Both the position numbers and the translations under genes were made by a program. DNA of 64,000 bases from Bin5 sp965116395 (GTDB lineage Bacteria > Chloroflexota > Anaerolineae > Caldilineales > Caldilineaceae). This document shows positions 1-10,777 of the stretch, in pieces. Each line of letters begins with the position of its first letter. Within the stretch, counting starts at the first letter, position 1. Under the pieces are notes generated by a model. The model saw only the letters and a program-made list of their open reading frames with translations. It did not search any database and was not told the origin of the DNA. The stretch covers positions 1,674,001 through 1,738,000 of the forward strand of contig OZ220684.1 in assembly GCA_965116395.1 (NCBI GenBank), written 5' to 3'.

Positions 1-489
1 GTGGCGCTGGAGGAGGCGATCCGCCGGGTTACGCCGGCGCGGGTGCTGGAGGTGATCGAGCTGGCCTACAACTCCTGCCGGATGCTGGGGGTAGAGGCGC
101 CGCGGATTGCGGTGGCGGGGCTGAACCCCCACGCGAGCGAGAACGGGCTGTTTGGCGTGCAGGAGGCGGAGCAGGTCGAGCCGGCTATCGAAATGGCGCG
201 GGCGCGGGGCTGGACGGTCTCTGATCCGCAGCCGCCGGATACGGTCTTTTTGCGGGCGACGCGGGGTGAATACGATATCGTCGTGGCCATGTATCACGAC
301 CAGGGTCATATTCCGATGAAGCTGCTGGCCTTTGACAGCGGCGTCAACGTGAGCATTGGCCTGCCGATAATTCGGACTTCCGTGGATCACGGTACGGCAT
401 TTGATATCGCGGGGACGGGAAAGGCCAGCGAGGAGAGTATGCTGGCGGCGGTGCGCGTGGCGGTGACGATGGCGAAGGGCAGTGGATAG
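1..489 (+). CDS. pdxA: PdxA-family 4-phosphate dehydrogenase, 3' part
   Basis: C-terminal part of a PdxA-family NAD-dependent dehydrogenase; the frame is open at base 1, so the N-terminus lies outside the window. PdxA oxidises 4-hydroxythreonine-4-phosphate in pyridoxal phosphate synthesis; close relatives (PdxA2/DenP type) act on D-erythronate or D-threonate 4-phosphate. Visible family motifs are AGLNPHASENGLFG, the metal-binding VVAMYHDQGHIPMK and the C-terminal RTSVDHGTAFDIAGTG, which carry the conserved substrate and metal ligands (His and Asp). The protein ends normally after this block. Family membership is secure; whether it is true PdxA or PdxA2 cannot be decided without the N-terminus and neighbours to the left. 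Confidence 0.93.
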   Translation: MALEEAIRRVTPARVLEVIELAYNSCRMLGVEAPRIAVAGLNPHASENGLFGVQEAEQVEPAIEMARARGWTVSDPQPPDTVFLRATRGEYDIVVAMYHDQGHIPMKLLAFDSGVNVSIGLPIIRTSVDHGTAFDIAGTGKASEESMLAAVRVAVTMAKGSG

Positions 490-929
490 TGGATAGTGGA
501 TAGTGGTGAGTGGTTAGTGGTCAGTCAAGGCCGCCAGGTCGCTGGCGACCACTGATAACTGGTGTTCGCGGCGCGGTGGCGGTATCTGCGTTATCGGCGT
601 GATGCTGGGATCGCGGCGCGTGATGGGCTGGCGGGGCGTGTTTGGCGGTATCACACACACGCTGGCGCCGTGACGTGACTGGTTTTGGACGGGGGCGTTG
701 CGGGGGCGGAGCCCCTGCACAAGGGAGGCCGCTTGCGGCCGGCTACAACTGCTTTACACGCTGCTGGCGGGGACCAGCAACCGGCCCTGGGCCAGGAGAT
801 TGACGCCGTCAGCCGGGATGTGTATGATACGTTGAACAGTCCCCTCTCCACGACCGAGTGGGATCAACCGCGGCGGCGCGTTGCGGGAATGCGCTTTTCT
901 CGCAGCAACGACTCAGGACACCGAATATC
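490..929. other. Non-coding spacer with dispersed repeats
   Basis: No convincing gene. The first 40 bases are imperfect AGTGGAT/AGTGGTT heptamers, a simple repeat that recurs in many intergenic gaps here. Bases about 690-735 carry a partial copy of the GTTGCGGGGGCG..AGCCCCTGCACAAGGGAGG element that is found complete near 35490 and 55905. The rest shows nothing recognisable. Confidence 0.7.
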
Positions 930-2210
930 ATGCGCATTCTGAGGAAATGGGGTGTGATCGTAGCGGTTGTCGTGGTGTGCGCGGCGGTCGCCACGTTTGG
1001 CCAGACGAATAACGCAAACGCTTACATCAGGGAATTGCGTCAGACCCTTCGTCTGCGCCTGGAGCCCGACAATGTCGACGCCTACATCAGTCGGGGCAAT
1101 GCCAAGTTCGAACGCGGCCAATATCAGGACGCCATCGCCGACTATAACCAGGTTCTCCAACTCCAGCCCGACAATGCCTCCGGTTACGACCTTCGGGGCC
1201 TTGCCAAGTTAGCGCTCGGTCATTTCGAGGATGCCATCGCCGACTATGACCAGGTTCTCCAACTCCAGCCTGACGATGCCAGCGCCCACCTCTATCGGGG
1301 CTTTGCAAAGTTAGAGCTTGGTCAATTTCAGGAAGCTGTCGCCGACGCAGACCAAGCTCTCCAACTGTGGCCCGACGAAGGCTACGCCTACGTCATTCGA
1401 GGCGAGGCCAAGGTCTGTCTAGGTCAATACCAGGATGCCATCGCCGACTTTAACCAGGCCCTCCAAATCCGACCTGACGATGCCAGCGCTTACGTTGGTC
1501 GGGCCAATGCCAGGACCTACCTTGGCCAATACGAAGACGCCTTCGCCGACTTGGACCAGGCTCTGCAACTCCAGCCCAACAATGCCCGCGCCTACCTCGT
1601 TATGGGCGGTACCAAGACTCACCTTGGTCAATACGATGACGCCTTCGCCGACTATGACCAGGCACTCCGGCTCCACCCCGACTATCCCGTTGCCTACGTC
1701 AGTCTGGGCCATGCCAAGGCACACCTCGGTCAGTACCAGGATGCCATCGCCGACTTTGACCAGGCTCTCCAGTTGCGGCCCGACTATCCCGCTGCCTACG
1801 TCGGTCTGGGCCATGCCAAGGCACACCTAGGTCAATACCAAGATGCCATCGCCGACTATGACCAGGCTCTCCAGTTGCGGCCCGACTATGCCACTGCCTA
1901 CTTTTTTCGGGGCCGTGCCAAGGTTGAGCTTGGTCAATATCAGGACGCCATCACCGACTATGACCAAGCTATCCAACTCCAGCCTGAGAAAGCCAGCGGC
2001 TTTGTCAGGCGGGGTATTGCCAAGGCCCACCTAAGTCAATACCAGGACGCCATCACCGACTTTGACCAGGCTCTTCAACTCCAGCCCGGTAATGCCAGCG
2101 CCTACCACTATCGGGTCCTTGCCAAGCTCAACGCAGGCCAAGACCGGAACCCCATCGCCGACTATGACCAGGCTCTCCAATTCCTGCCCAACTTCGCTGC
2201 CAGCTACTAG
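930..2210 (+). CDS. Secreted tetratricopeptide-repeat protein
   Basis: A 426-residue protein starting at ATG 930; this start puts a signal-like segment (MRILRKWG followed by a Val/Ala-rich hydrophobic stretch) right at the N-terminus, whereas the longer frame from 858 adds an implausible extension. The rest is eleven complete 34-residue TPR units plus a truncated twelfth, each close to ALQLQPDxASAYxxRGxAKxxLGQYQDAIADYDQ. TPR arrays form superhelical protein-binding scaffolds; the partner is unknown. The DNA repeats with a 102-bp period and several units (about 1648-1950) are almost identical, pointing to recent unit duplication or gene conversion. No catalytic domain is present. It stands alone between repeat-bearing spacers. 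Confidence 0.85.
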   Translation: MRILRKWGVIVAVVVVCAAVATFGQTNNANAYIRELRQTLRLRLEPDNVDAYISRGNAKFERGQYQDAIADYNQVLQLQPDNASGYDLRGLAKLALGHFEDAIADYDQVLQLQPDDASAHLYRGFAKLELGQFQEAVADADQALQLWPDEGYAYVIRGEAKVCLGQYQDAIADFNQALQIRPDDASAYVGRANARTYLGQYEDAFADLDQALQLQPNNARAYLVMGGTKTHLGQYDDAFADYDQALRLHPDYPVAYVSLGHAKAHLGQYQDAIADFDQALQLRPDYPAAYVGLGHAKAHLGQYQDAIADYDQALQLRPDYATAYFFRGRAKVELGQYQDAITDYDQAIQLQPEKASGFVRRGIAKAHLSQYQDAITDFDQALQLQPGNASAYHYRVLAKLNAGQDRNPIADYDQALQFLPNFAASY

Positions 2211-2330
2211 GGTTCGTTGGCTTTTTCCTCGAGAAGGACGATATCCGAGTACTTCCGGGTTTAGAATCACGCCACAGTAGACGTTTAAAGCCTTGAGCTT
2301 CACGAGTCGCCTACAAGAGGGGCAATCACG

Positions 2331-2357
2331 AGGGCACCCACAAGGGGTTCCCCTACC
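2331..2357. repeat. Dispersed GGGCACCCACAAGGGG-type repeat
   Basis: Copy of a short near-palindromic repeat (AGGGCACCCACAAGGGG, then a CCCCTACC end), related to copies at 24531, 24666, 57820 and 58715. It lies in the gap between the TPR gene and the convergent aminotransferase gene. Confidence 0.6.
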
Positions 2358-2394
2358 TGATGTAACTGTCAACGATCCCTAGTAAGGCGGTGAC

Positions 2395-3546
2395 TCACGG
2401 GGCGTTCTGGAAGGTGTCAAACACTTGGCCCAGGCGACGGATGCCCTCTTCGATTTCCGGGATGCCGTAGTGGGCGAAGCAGAGGCGCAGGCAGTGGTCG
2501 AGGCCGCCGACGCTGGAGCAGCGGGGACCGGGTAGGAAGCCGACTTTGGCGCCGGCAGCCGTGTTGAGCAGTTCGGTGGTGTCGACGTTGTCGGCGCAGG
2601 TTAGCCAGAAGAAAAAGCCGCCTGCGGGCACTGTCCAGGTAGCGCGGTCGCCGATGTGCTTGTGCAGGGCCGCGTCCATGGCGGCAACCCGCTGCCGGTA
2701 GGCGCGGCGCAACTCCTCCAGATAGTCCTTCTGCCCGCCCCCTTCCAACGCAACCCGCACCAGATTGGATGTGAAATGGTTGAGACCGCCGCCGCTGTCG
2801 ACCAGGCCGCTGGCGGCGAATTGACGCGCCTGCTGTGCGGATGTCTGCACCCAGCCGAGGCGCAGGCCGGGCGCCAGGATCTTTGAGAATGAGCCGAGGG
2901 AGAGCACTCTGCTGCTGTCGGCATGGGCGGCGAAGGGATCCGGCGGCGGCGATCCGAAATCGAGGAGATGATAGACTTCGTCGGCGACGATCAGGAAGTC
3001 ATGCTCCTCTGCCAGGGCGAGCAACTGCTGGCGGCGGTTGTGGGGAAGGGTGCGGCCGGTGGGGTTCTGGTAGGTGGGAATGGTGTAGAGAAGGACGGGG
3101 CGGTGGCGGGTGAGGGCGTCTGCGACGGCAGGCAGCGACAGGCCGTGCTCATCGGTTGGGATCGGCACTGCGTTGAGGCGGTGATCCTCCTGGAGGATGC
3201 GGAGGGCGAGGAAGTAGCTTGGCTCTTCGACGAAGACGGTGTCGCCGGGGCGGGTGAAGAGGGTGCAGACCAGGTTGAGGGCCTGAGATGCGCCGGCGGT
3301 GATCATCAGCTGCTGCGGATCTACGGCGGCGCGGTAGCCGCGGCTGAGGAATTCGGCGAGCGCCCAGCGGAAGCGGCCGTCCCCCTGTGGGAAGCCGTAG
3401 TTGAGCAGCTCGGTGTCGCCTTCGGCGAAGCGTTCGGCCGCGACTTGGCGCATCAGGTCATGGGGCAGGAGCGCGAAGTCGGGCTGGCCGATGCCAAAGT
3501 TGATGCTTTCTGCGCTGCGGTCGACTTGGGTCGAGCGGTCGTACAT
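2395..3546 (-). CDS. PLP-dependent aminotransferase, class I/II (fold type I)
   Basis: About 383 residues from ATG 3546; the frame is open to 3600 but the later Met gives a normal aminotransferase N-terminus (INFGIGQPDF). Fold-type I features in order: substrate-entry GQPDF, TAGASQALNL for phosphate binding, YQNPTGRT with the conserved Asn, VADEVYHLL with the Asp that contacts the pyridine nitrogen, and SLGSFSKILAPGLRLGW, whose Lys forms the Schiff base. The pattern is typical of the 2-aminoadipate/aromatic aminotransferase group and the aminotransferase half of MocR regulators, but there is no HTH domain here. Substrate cannot be assigned. It lies convergent to the TPR gene and next to a Crp/Fnr regulator on the same strand. 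Confidence 0.9.
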   Translation of the reverse strand: MYDRSTQVDRSAESINFGIGQPDFALLPHDLMRQVAAERFAEGDTELLNYGFPQGDGRFRWALAEFLSRGYRAAVDPQQLMITAGASQALNLVCTLFTRPGDTVFVEEPSYFLALRILQEDHRLNAVPIPTDEHGLSLPAVADALTRHRPVLLYTIPTYQNPTGRTLPHNRRQQLLALAEEHDFLIVADEVYHLLDFGSPPPDPFAAHADSSRVLSLGSFSKILAPGLRLGWVQTSAQQARQFAASGLVDSGGGLNHFTSNLVRVALEGGGQKDYLEELRRAYRQRVAAMDAALHKHIGDRATWTVPAGGFFFWLTCADNVDTTELLNTAAGAKVGFLPGPRCSSVGGLDHCLRLCFAHYGIPEIEEGIRRLGQVFDTFQNAP

Positions 3547-3643
3547 GGCAGTGGACCACCGTTGATCAGTGACAGTGGGCCAGGTTACCCTGGAATCCAC
3601 TGGTATTTGCGGTCACTAACCAATGGATGCTGGCCACTACGGT

Positions 3644-4372
3644 TCAGATATTCTCATCGAGCAGCTTGATGCGTTTGCTGCCGATGACGGAAATTGTCTC
3701 CCGATCGAGCAGTTTGATGCGTTTGCGTCCGATTTCGATCAGGCCGCGGGATTTGAGGTCGTTGAGGACCTGGGTGGCCGTTTCGCGGTAGGTGCCGATG
3801 CTTTCGGCCAGGTCCTGGTGGGTGAGGCCGGTTACTTCGTCGGACTGCTGTTCGTCGGAGAGGCGCAGGAGCAGGTTGGCCAGCCGGGCAGGGATGCCTT
3901 TGAAGGCCATATTTTCGAGGCTCTCCTCGGCCTCTTGCAGGCGCTGGCCGGTGATCTCGAGGATGCGGAGGGCGACCTGGGGCTTGCTGAGAATGAGCCG
4001 CTCCAGGTCGTTGCGGCTCATGACGCAGATCAGGCAGTCATCTATGGCTTCGGCGAAGGTGTTGTGCATTTTCGTGCCCAGCAGGGCCATCTCACCAAAA
4101 AGAGTATGGGGGCCAAGGGTTGTTATGACCAGTTTTTTGCCCTCAGGGCTGATGCGATAGAGCTGCACACGGCCTTCCTTCAATATGAAGAGGACTTCGC
4201 CCGGCTCCTCCGGGCGGTAGAATACCCGCCCCTTGCGCACAGTGCTCATCGTGGTAATGCGATTCAGCTCTTCCATTTCTCTGGATGTCAGGTCCTGAAA
4301 GACCATCAGTTCGGAGAGGAACTTCATCTTTTCCGCGGGTTGCAGGGCGGTGGACATCTTCATGATCGTCAT
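3644..4372 (-). CDS. Crp/Fnr-family transcriptional regulator
   Basis: About 242 residues. Start at ATG 4372 is chosen because GGAGAG lies eight bases upstream; the frame extends to 4453. An N-terminal cyclic-nucleotide-binding-like beta barrel (GRVFYRPEEPGEVLFILKEG, then LFGEMALLG) is followed by a dimerisation helix and a winged helix-turn-helix (LTHQDLAESIGTYRETATQV). There are no Fnr-type N-terminal cysteines, so an iron-sulfur sensor is unlikely. The extreme C-terminus is odd: KRIKLLD occurs twice (GRKRIKLLD then GSKRIKLLD), with a matching DNA duplication, so the ancestral protein probably ended after the first copy. Regulon unknown; the divergent protease-deacetylase gene starting at 4522 is a plausible target. 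Confidence 0.9.
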   Translation of the reverse strand: MTIMKMSTALQPAEKMKFLSELMVFQDLTSREMEELNRITTMSTVRKGRVFYRPEEPGEVLFILKEGRVQLYRISPEGKKLVITTLGPHTLFGEMALLGTKMHNTFAEAIDDCLICVMSRNDLERLILSKPQVALRILEITGQRLQEAEESLENMAFKGIPARLANLLLRLSDEQQSDEVTGLTHQDLAESIGTYRETATQVLNDLKSRGLIEIGRKRIKLLDRETISVIGSKRIKLLDENI

Positions 4373-4521
4373 TTTTAGGTCTCTCCTCGCCCGCCGCGGG
4401 TCTGGCATGTGCGGCGGCCCCGGTTCGCGGTCGTCTTTTGGGTGTAAGTTCATTATACGCGTAGGGGCAAAATAATCAACCTTTTTTGGCGCTCTCCTCC
4501 CGGTTTTGGTAGAATGCGGGC

Positions 4522-6627
<2,106 letters not shown>

Positions 6628-6675
6628 ACTGCAGTTTCTAGTAGTCAGTTTTTGGTTTTTGGTGGCATCAGCCGG

Positions 6676-6830
6676 TGCTCTCGATGCCGACGGTCTCTTC
6701 GAGCTCGGCCATCATGGCCCCGTAGCCCTCCTCGGTGCGGAAGTCGTAGCCGGCGGCGAGTGCGTGGCAGGTGTCGAGACAGACGCGGACGCGCTCCTTT
6801 TTCCTTCTCTAGTTCGACAATCTGGGCAGC
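6676..6830 (-). pseudogene. Fragment copied from endonuclease IV gene nfo
   Basis: About 150 bases closely match the interior of nfo at 16068-16218, in the same orientation, for example the shared run GACGGTCTCTTCGAGCTCGG. Both flanks lack similarity to nfo, and small indels near the end disrupt the frame. It corresponds to the part of endonuclease IV around the CLDTCHALAAGYD metal-ligand segment. It is a dead fragment, not a gene; it marks the left border of the accessory island. Confidence 0.85.
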
Positions 6831-7148
6831 GTGAAGGTAGGGTGTGAGATCGGCTTCACGCGTTGCTCTTTCAGGCCGCAGACGCTGCGTGCGCCGGAGG
6901 AGTTGTGGGCTGATGTAAGGGCGCTGTAGCAGGAGGCGGAGGGGTTGTTGGGGGAGGTTGGGGGTGGGGCTGCTGGTCTCAGATTGAACTCACTTTGAAA
7001 TTGAGCAGGATAGACTGGCGCCAACTGGCGTTGGGAACGGTTCAGTTTCCGGCGATTCCCGTAAAGGTCCACCTCCATCCAATCCGTGACCGATAATGAG
7101 CGGTGAAGTGAAGACACCGATCTATTTCTATTCAGGAGAAACGAGAGC
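6831..7148. other. Non-coding spacer at edge of accessory island
   Basis: G-rich, no convincing coding signal on either strand. GAGAGC lies just before the ATG of the downstream nuclease gene; a stronger AGGAGA lies about twelve bases upstream of it. Confidence 0.5.
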
Positions 7149-8147
7149 ATGACCGAAACGATTGCTCGTGCGGTTGAGCAAATCAAGAGCACTGGCCTCT
7201 TGCGCAGCCTGGACGAATCCGCCACCAAACAGGGGGTGGTTCTGAGACTGCTCCACCTTGCCGGATGGAATACCTTCGACGTTTCGGAGGTTGTCCCAGA
7301 GTACACGGTTGGGACCCGCCGTGTAGACTTTGCGCTCCGGCCAGGTACAGCCAATGCCGTATTCATAGAGGTCAAACGGCCCGGCGAAAACCTGGAGAGC
7401 CACCAGCAGCAGCTATTGGAGTATTGCTTTCAGGAAGGGACAGAACTGGCTGTGCTGACCAACGGACGGACATGGTGGCTCTATTTGCCTTTGCAGCGGG
7501 GGAATTGGGACCAGAGACGGTTCCTGACCATTGACCTCGAATCCCAAGATCCCTCCATTATTGAGCAACGGTTCGTTGAGTACCTATCCCAGGAAAAAGT
7601 GATTAGCGGCCGGGCGGTAAGTGACGCTGAGAATTCGGTGCGGTCGCAGCAGCGAGCAGAGATTATCGATAAGACCATTATCGAAGCCTGGAACCAACTC
7701 GTCGAAACTCCCGATGAGATTCTGGTGGACTTAATCTCGGAGACTACTGAGCGCATTTGCGGAATGAAGCCTGAGCCGGAGTTGGTTGAGCATTTTCTGT
7801 CACGGCGCGTTGGTCCCCGGCTGGTGATAAATCAGGAAGTTACTACTTCTGCCGCGAAGCAGCCGCGCAGGCGAGGGCAGGGCTCCACGCTTCCGATCAC
7901 TCTGGATCCGCAGGACTCCGCAGACTTCCTGGACGCATTGCTACGCACTAAGGAGGCGTGGCTTGAAGAGTCCCACAGCGACGGTCGCACGGAGTTTCAC
8001 CGTTGGGACGCCTCACGCATGCAGCGGACATCGAATGTGATAAACAACCTCAGAAGCAAGACGCGTTATCGACAGGGAATGTGGCAGGAATTAGGGATCG
8101 TCAGCCTACGAGCAAGCATTGAACGTCCGACAAGCGAAGACTCGTGA
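7149..8147 (+). CDS. PD-(D/E)XK nuclease, HsdR N-terminal-like
   Basis: A 332-residue protein whose first 130 residues resemble the N-terminal nuclease domain of type I restriction subunit R and stand-alone type IV-like restriction proteins. The catalytic core is seen as VGTRRVDFAL (Asp60) followed by VFIEVKRPG (Glu74-x-Lys76), then the QxxxLLEY helix and AVLTNGRTWWLY. There is no helicase domain, so it is not a complete HsdR. The remaining 200 residues have no motif I recognise. It is the first gene of a lower-GC group with another nuclease, a KAP NTPase and a SIR2 protein, so a role in defence against foreign DNA is plausible but inferred. Confidence 0.8.
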   Translation: MTETIARAVEQIKSTGLLRSLDESATKQGVVLRLLHLAGWNTFDVSEVVPEYTVGTRRVDFALRPGTANAVFIEVKRPGENLESHQQQLLEYCFQEGTELAVLTNGRTWWLYLPLQRGNWDQRRFLTIDLESQDPSIIEQRFVEYLSQEKVISGRAVSDAENSVRSQQRAEIIDKTIIEAWNQLVETPDEILVDLISETTERICGMKPEPELVEHFLSRRVGPRLVINQEVTTSAAKQPRRRGQGSTLPITLDPQDSADFLDALLRTKEAWLEESHSDGRTEFHRWDASRMQRTSNVINNLRSKTRYRQGMWQELGIVSLRASIERPTSEDS

Positions 8148-8238
8148 TGTCACAATGTGCTAATGTAAGAACCAAGACAGGGGCGCCTCTCTCGATGCAT
8201 AACGATGCCGATGCTTCAGGCCAGGGGGTGACAGCGAA

Positions 8239-8894
8239 ATGGAAGACATTGCGATTCTTGAAAAAAATTCGTTGACAAGAAGGCGGCAGAGTACCGCAGC
8301 AGGGGTTATGAAGTAGAGGAAAACTGCCAGCTTGATTTTGTGCCCGGCTACCGTGCTGACCTGATCGTGCGTAAAGGTGAGGAAATCTGAGTCATTGAAG
8401 TCAAGTCCAGGACTTCATTGGCAAGATCACCCAGAATGACAGAGCTGGCGGAAATCTTGTATGAAAAGCCTGGCTGGAGGTATGATCTGCTGCTCGTAGG
8501 CGAACCAGAGAAACTGGAGTTGCCGAAGGGCGCGCAGCCATTTGCCGAAGAGGAGATCCGTCGGCGTCTTGCCGAATCGGAGGAAGTTCTTGCGAAGGGT
8601 TCAGGCGAGGCCGCCTACTTGTTGGCCTGGTCGGCTTGCGAGGCAGCGATCAGGAATCTGACCGAGGCCGCCGAGATCTCCATCACGCGCGTTACCACGG
8701 CGTCATACATCCTCGATATGGCGGTCATGCACGGCATCATTTCGCGCGAGGACCACGACTATCTGACCGACATGATGAAGTATAGGAACGCAATTGCTCA
8801 CGGTTTTGATGTCAACGGATTCAGCGACGAAAAGGTGTCTGAGTTGATCGAGGTTGTAGTGCGGCTGCTGGATTCGGAGCCTGAGCTAGCGTGA
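8239..8894 (+). pseudogene. Broken REase-HEPN gene (nuclease-like plus RxxxxH domain)
   Basis: A gene disrupted twice. From ATG 8239 the product reads MEDIAILEK, then a run of seven A (8261-8267) is one base short; restoring one A continues as KFVDKKAAEYRSRGYEVEEN and on to ADLIVRKGEEI. An in-frame TGA at 8388-8390 then interrupts just before VIEVKSRTSL. The two halves form a PD-(D/E)XK-like core (Asp of ADLIV, Glu-Val-Lys). The remaining frame to 8894 ends with a helical domain containing YRNAIAHGF, an RxxxxH motif typical of HEPN ribonucleases. An open frame from ATG 8418 covers only the C-terminal 158 residues and could still be made. Homopolymer slippage or sequencing error could explain the first lesion, a point mutation the second. 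Confidence 0.75.
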
Positions 8895-9076
8895 AGGCGG
8901 GTGGCAGTGGTTTCGGAGCGGCGTAATTCTCGCGCTGTTAAGGTTTCACGGCTTTAACTTTGGTAGGGCACCCCACTATTCAAGTAGGTTTCATAGCGGT
9001 TGATTCTTGTGCCGCGGGGCGAATCCGGCGGCTGCTAGATTCGCGCGCGGGAAGGAAGGGCAGCGCGGGAGCGGCT

Positions 9077-9142
9077 ATATTAACGGTAGCCTTTAACATG
9101 GCTGGAAATTGCTTCCATATTAACGGCAGCCTTTAATATGGC
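9077..9142. promoter_or_regulatory. Paired inverted repeats upstream of KAP NTPase gene
   Basis: Two copies of a 26-base element (ATATTAACGGYAGCCTTTAA followed by YATGGC) start at 9077 and 9117, exactly 40 bases apart. The second is a palindrome-like hairpin, CATATTAA-8 bases-TTTAATATG; the first has the same arms with one or two mismatches. Two identical half-symmetric sites four helical turns apart suggest binding of a dimeric repressor. The putative promoter lies 35-60 bases further downstream. Confidence 0.5.
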
Positions 9143-9175
9143 GCATAATCAGCACAAAAAAGAGTGTGGTATATT

Positions 9176-9202
9176 TTGAAAAATGCACGGATGTGCTATG
9201 CT
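9176..9202 (+). promoter_or_regulatory. Putative promoter of KAP NTPase gene
   Basis: TTGAAA (9176-9181) and an extended -10, TGCTATGCT (TATGCT at 9197-9202), with a 15-base spacer. The short spacer is partly offset by the TG extension. It would give a leader of about 100 bases before ATG 9311. Confidence 0.4.
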
Positions 9203-9310
9203 GAGTTGCTTTGTTCGACAGTTGCCGAGAGGATCAGGCGAAATTGGCGTTCTCAACCGTAATTGGGAGACGGGAGCATTGCTGACGGAGATTATTGACA
9301 GGCGAAAACT

Positions 9311-10777
9311 ATGACCGACGCGACAACAAATGCTGCAGATCAGCGGGACGCATTGAAGCTAAAATTGCTAGAACCGGACGTTTCGCCCGATGAACCTTGG
9401 AAAGACGATACGCTTGGCCGGGCGGAGATCTCCGAACAGCTAACTAACCTGCTTCGGAATCAACGCGCCCCTTTCGTGATTAGTATCGACGGCCAGTGGG
9501 GCACCGGCAAGACCTTCCTGCTCAATCGCTGGCAGAAGGACCTGGAGAAGGACCAATTCAGCGCCATCTACTACAACGCGTGGGAGGACGATTTCTGCGA
9601 CGATCCGCTCTTGTCCATCATCGGCCTGATGTCCGATCAGTTCAAAGAGGGCAAGTTCAAAGAGCTGGCCAAGCAAGTGGGGCAGTTTGCCGTTCAATTG
9701 ATCAAGCAGAATCTTATCGCTGTACCTTCGAAACTGACAGGGCTTGATCTAAGTGTTGACTTGAGCAACCTGGATGGCAGAGACCTGCTCCAGGAATATT
9801 CGAACCAAAGAAAAACCAAGGATTGCCTGAAGAACAAACTGACGCAACTGTCTGTCGCGGTCGCAAAGGAAACGGGGCGCCCCCTGATCTTTATCATCGA
9901 CGAACTTGACCGCTGCCGCCCGACCTTTGCCATTGAGCTGCTGGAGCGGGTCAAGCACATTTTTGACGTGCCCGGCCTGATCTTTGTTTTCGGCGTGAAC
10001 CGGGCGGAACTCTGCAAATCGCTGCAATCGGTCTACGGTGAGATCGACGCCGATCTCTATCTGAACCGCTTTTTCGACATAAGTTTTTCGCTGCCTGTCA
10101 CGAATGCCGATCCGTTCTGCAGAAACTTGATGGATCAATACAAGCTGGAAGAGTACTTCCTTTCCCTGGATGAGAGTGAGAATAATTGGACACACTCTAC
10201 AGAGTACCGCAGATTATCTCAGGGGTTTCCGGGTCTATGTGTTCGCCTAAACCTTTCTCTTAGAGAGATCGACCATTGCGTCAGATTAATTGCCTTGACC
10301 GCATTATCTCTTTCGGAAAGGGAGTCTATGTTTCCTCATCTGCTTGCGTTGCTCATCCCTCTTAAGCTCAAGGAGCCTCTGTTGTATCGCCAGTTCATAC
10401 TGGGCGAACGGCGCGCCAGCGAAGTCTTGAATTATGTTGACGGATTGAGCACGTCTTTGACCGCAGACCGTCAGCTAGACGGTTGGCTTGATGTCACGGA
10501 AGCATATCTGTACGCTGCGGAAGGACCGATTCCTGACTTCGCCGGGGGGTCGTCTGCAATTCAACAGCTGAAGCTCAAGGCGCAGGACCAAGCTTTAACA
10601 CATCCCGATTTGCTTTCTACCAGGACCCAATCATCGGAGAGAGGAAGGGCCGAATGGTTGTTAAGCGCGATTCAATCTGACAGCGCTACTTGGGCCACAG
10701 CTCGATGGGGAAATGGAAGGAGAAGGCTTAATTATCTTGCGGGATTGATTGACTTCCAGAAGACGTTTCGAATCTGA
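9311..10777 (+). CDS. KAP-family P-loop NTPase
   Basis: A 488-residue KAP NTPase (STAND-like AAA-related ATPase). Walker A is GQWGTGKTF at 61-69; the KAP hallmark YYNAWEDD follows at 88; Walker B is PLIFIIDELDRC at 191-202, followed by the conserved LLERVKHIFDVPGLIFVFGVNR. No membrane segment is inserted between Walker A and B, so this is a soluble KAP type. The C-terminal third is helical and unassigned. KAP NTPases recur in bacterial defence loci where the ATPase is thought to sense infection; here it sits 275 bases upstream of a large SIR2 protein, with paired operator-like repeats before it. A joint role is inferred from position only. Confidence 0.85.
   Translation: MTDATTNAADQRDALKLKLLEPDVSPDEPWKDDTLGRAEISEQLTNLLRNQRAPFVISIDGQWGTGKTFLLNRWQKDLEKDQFSAIYYNAWEDDFCDDPLLSIIGLMSDQFKEGKFKELAKQVGQFAVQLIKQNLIAVPSKLTGLDLSVDLSNLDGRDLLQEYSNQRKTKDCLKNKLTQLSVAVAKETGRPLIFIIDELDRCRPTFAIELLERVKHIFDVPGLIFVFGVNRAELCKSLQSVYGEIDADLYLNRFFDISFSLPVTNADPFCRNLMDQYKLEEYFLSLDESENNWTHSTEYRRLSQGFPGLCVRLNLSLREIDHCVRLIALTALSLSERESMFPHLLALLIPLKLKEPLLYRQFILGERRASEVLNYVDGLSTSLTADRQLDGWLDVTEAYLYAAEGPIPDFAGGSSAIQQLKLKAQDQALTHPDLLSTRTQSSERGRAEWLLSAIQSDSATWATARWGNGRRRLNYLAGLIDFQKTFRI

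Noticed and set aside
3623..4378. Long open frame on the + strand opposite the Crp/Fnr gene
   Set aside because: It is the antisense shadow of a clear Crp/Fnr regulator; composition is Asp/Gly/Ala-rich with no domain.
6809..7403. Minus-strand open frames before the first nuclease gene
   Set aside because: They overlap the start of the + strand nuclease gene and show no motifs.
8388..8390. TGA in the nuclease-HEPN gene as a second selenocysteine codon
   Set aside because: No Cys is expected in that beta strand before EVK, no hairpin follows at a suitable distance, and a frameshift lies upstream; decay is simpler.
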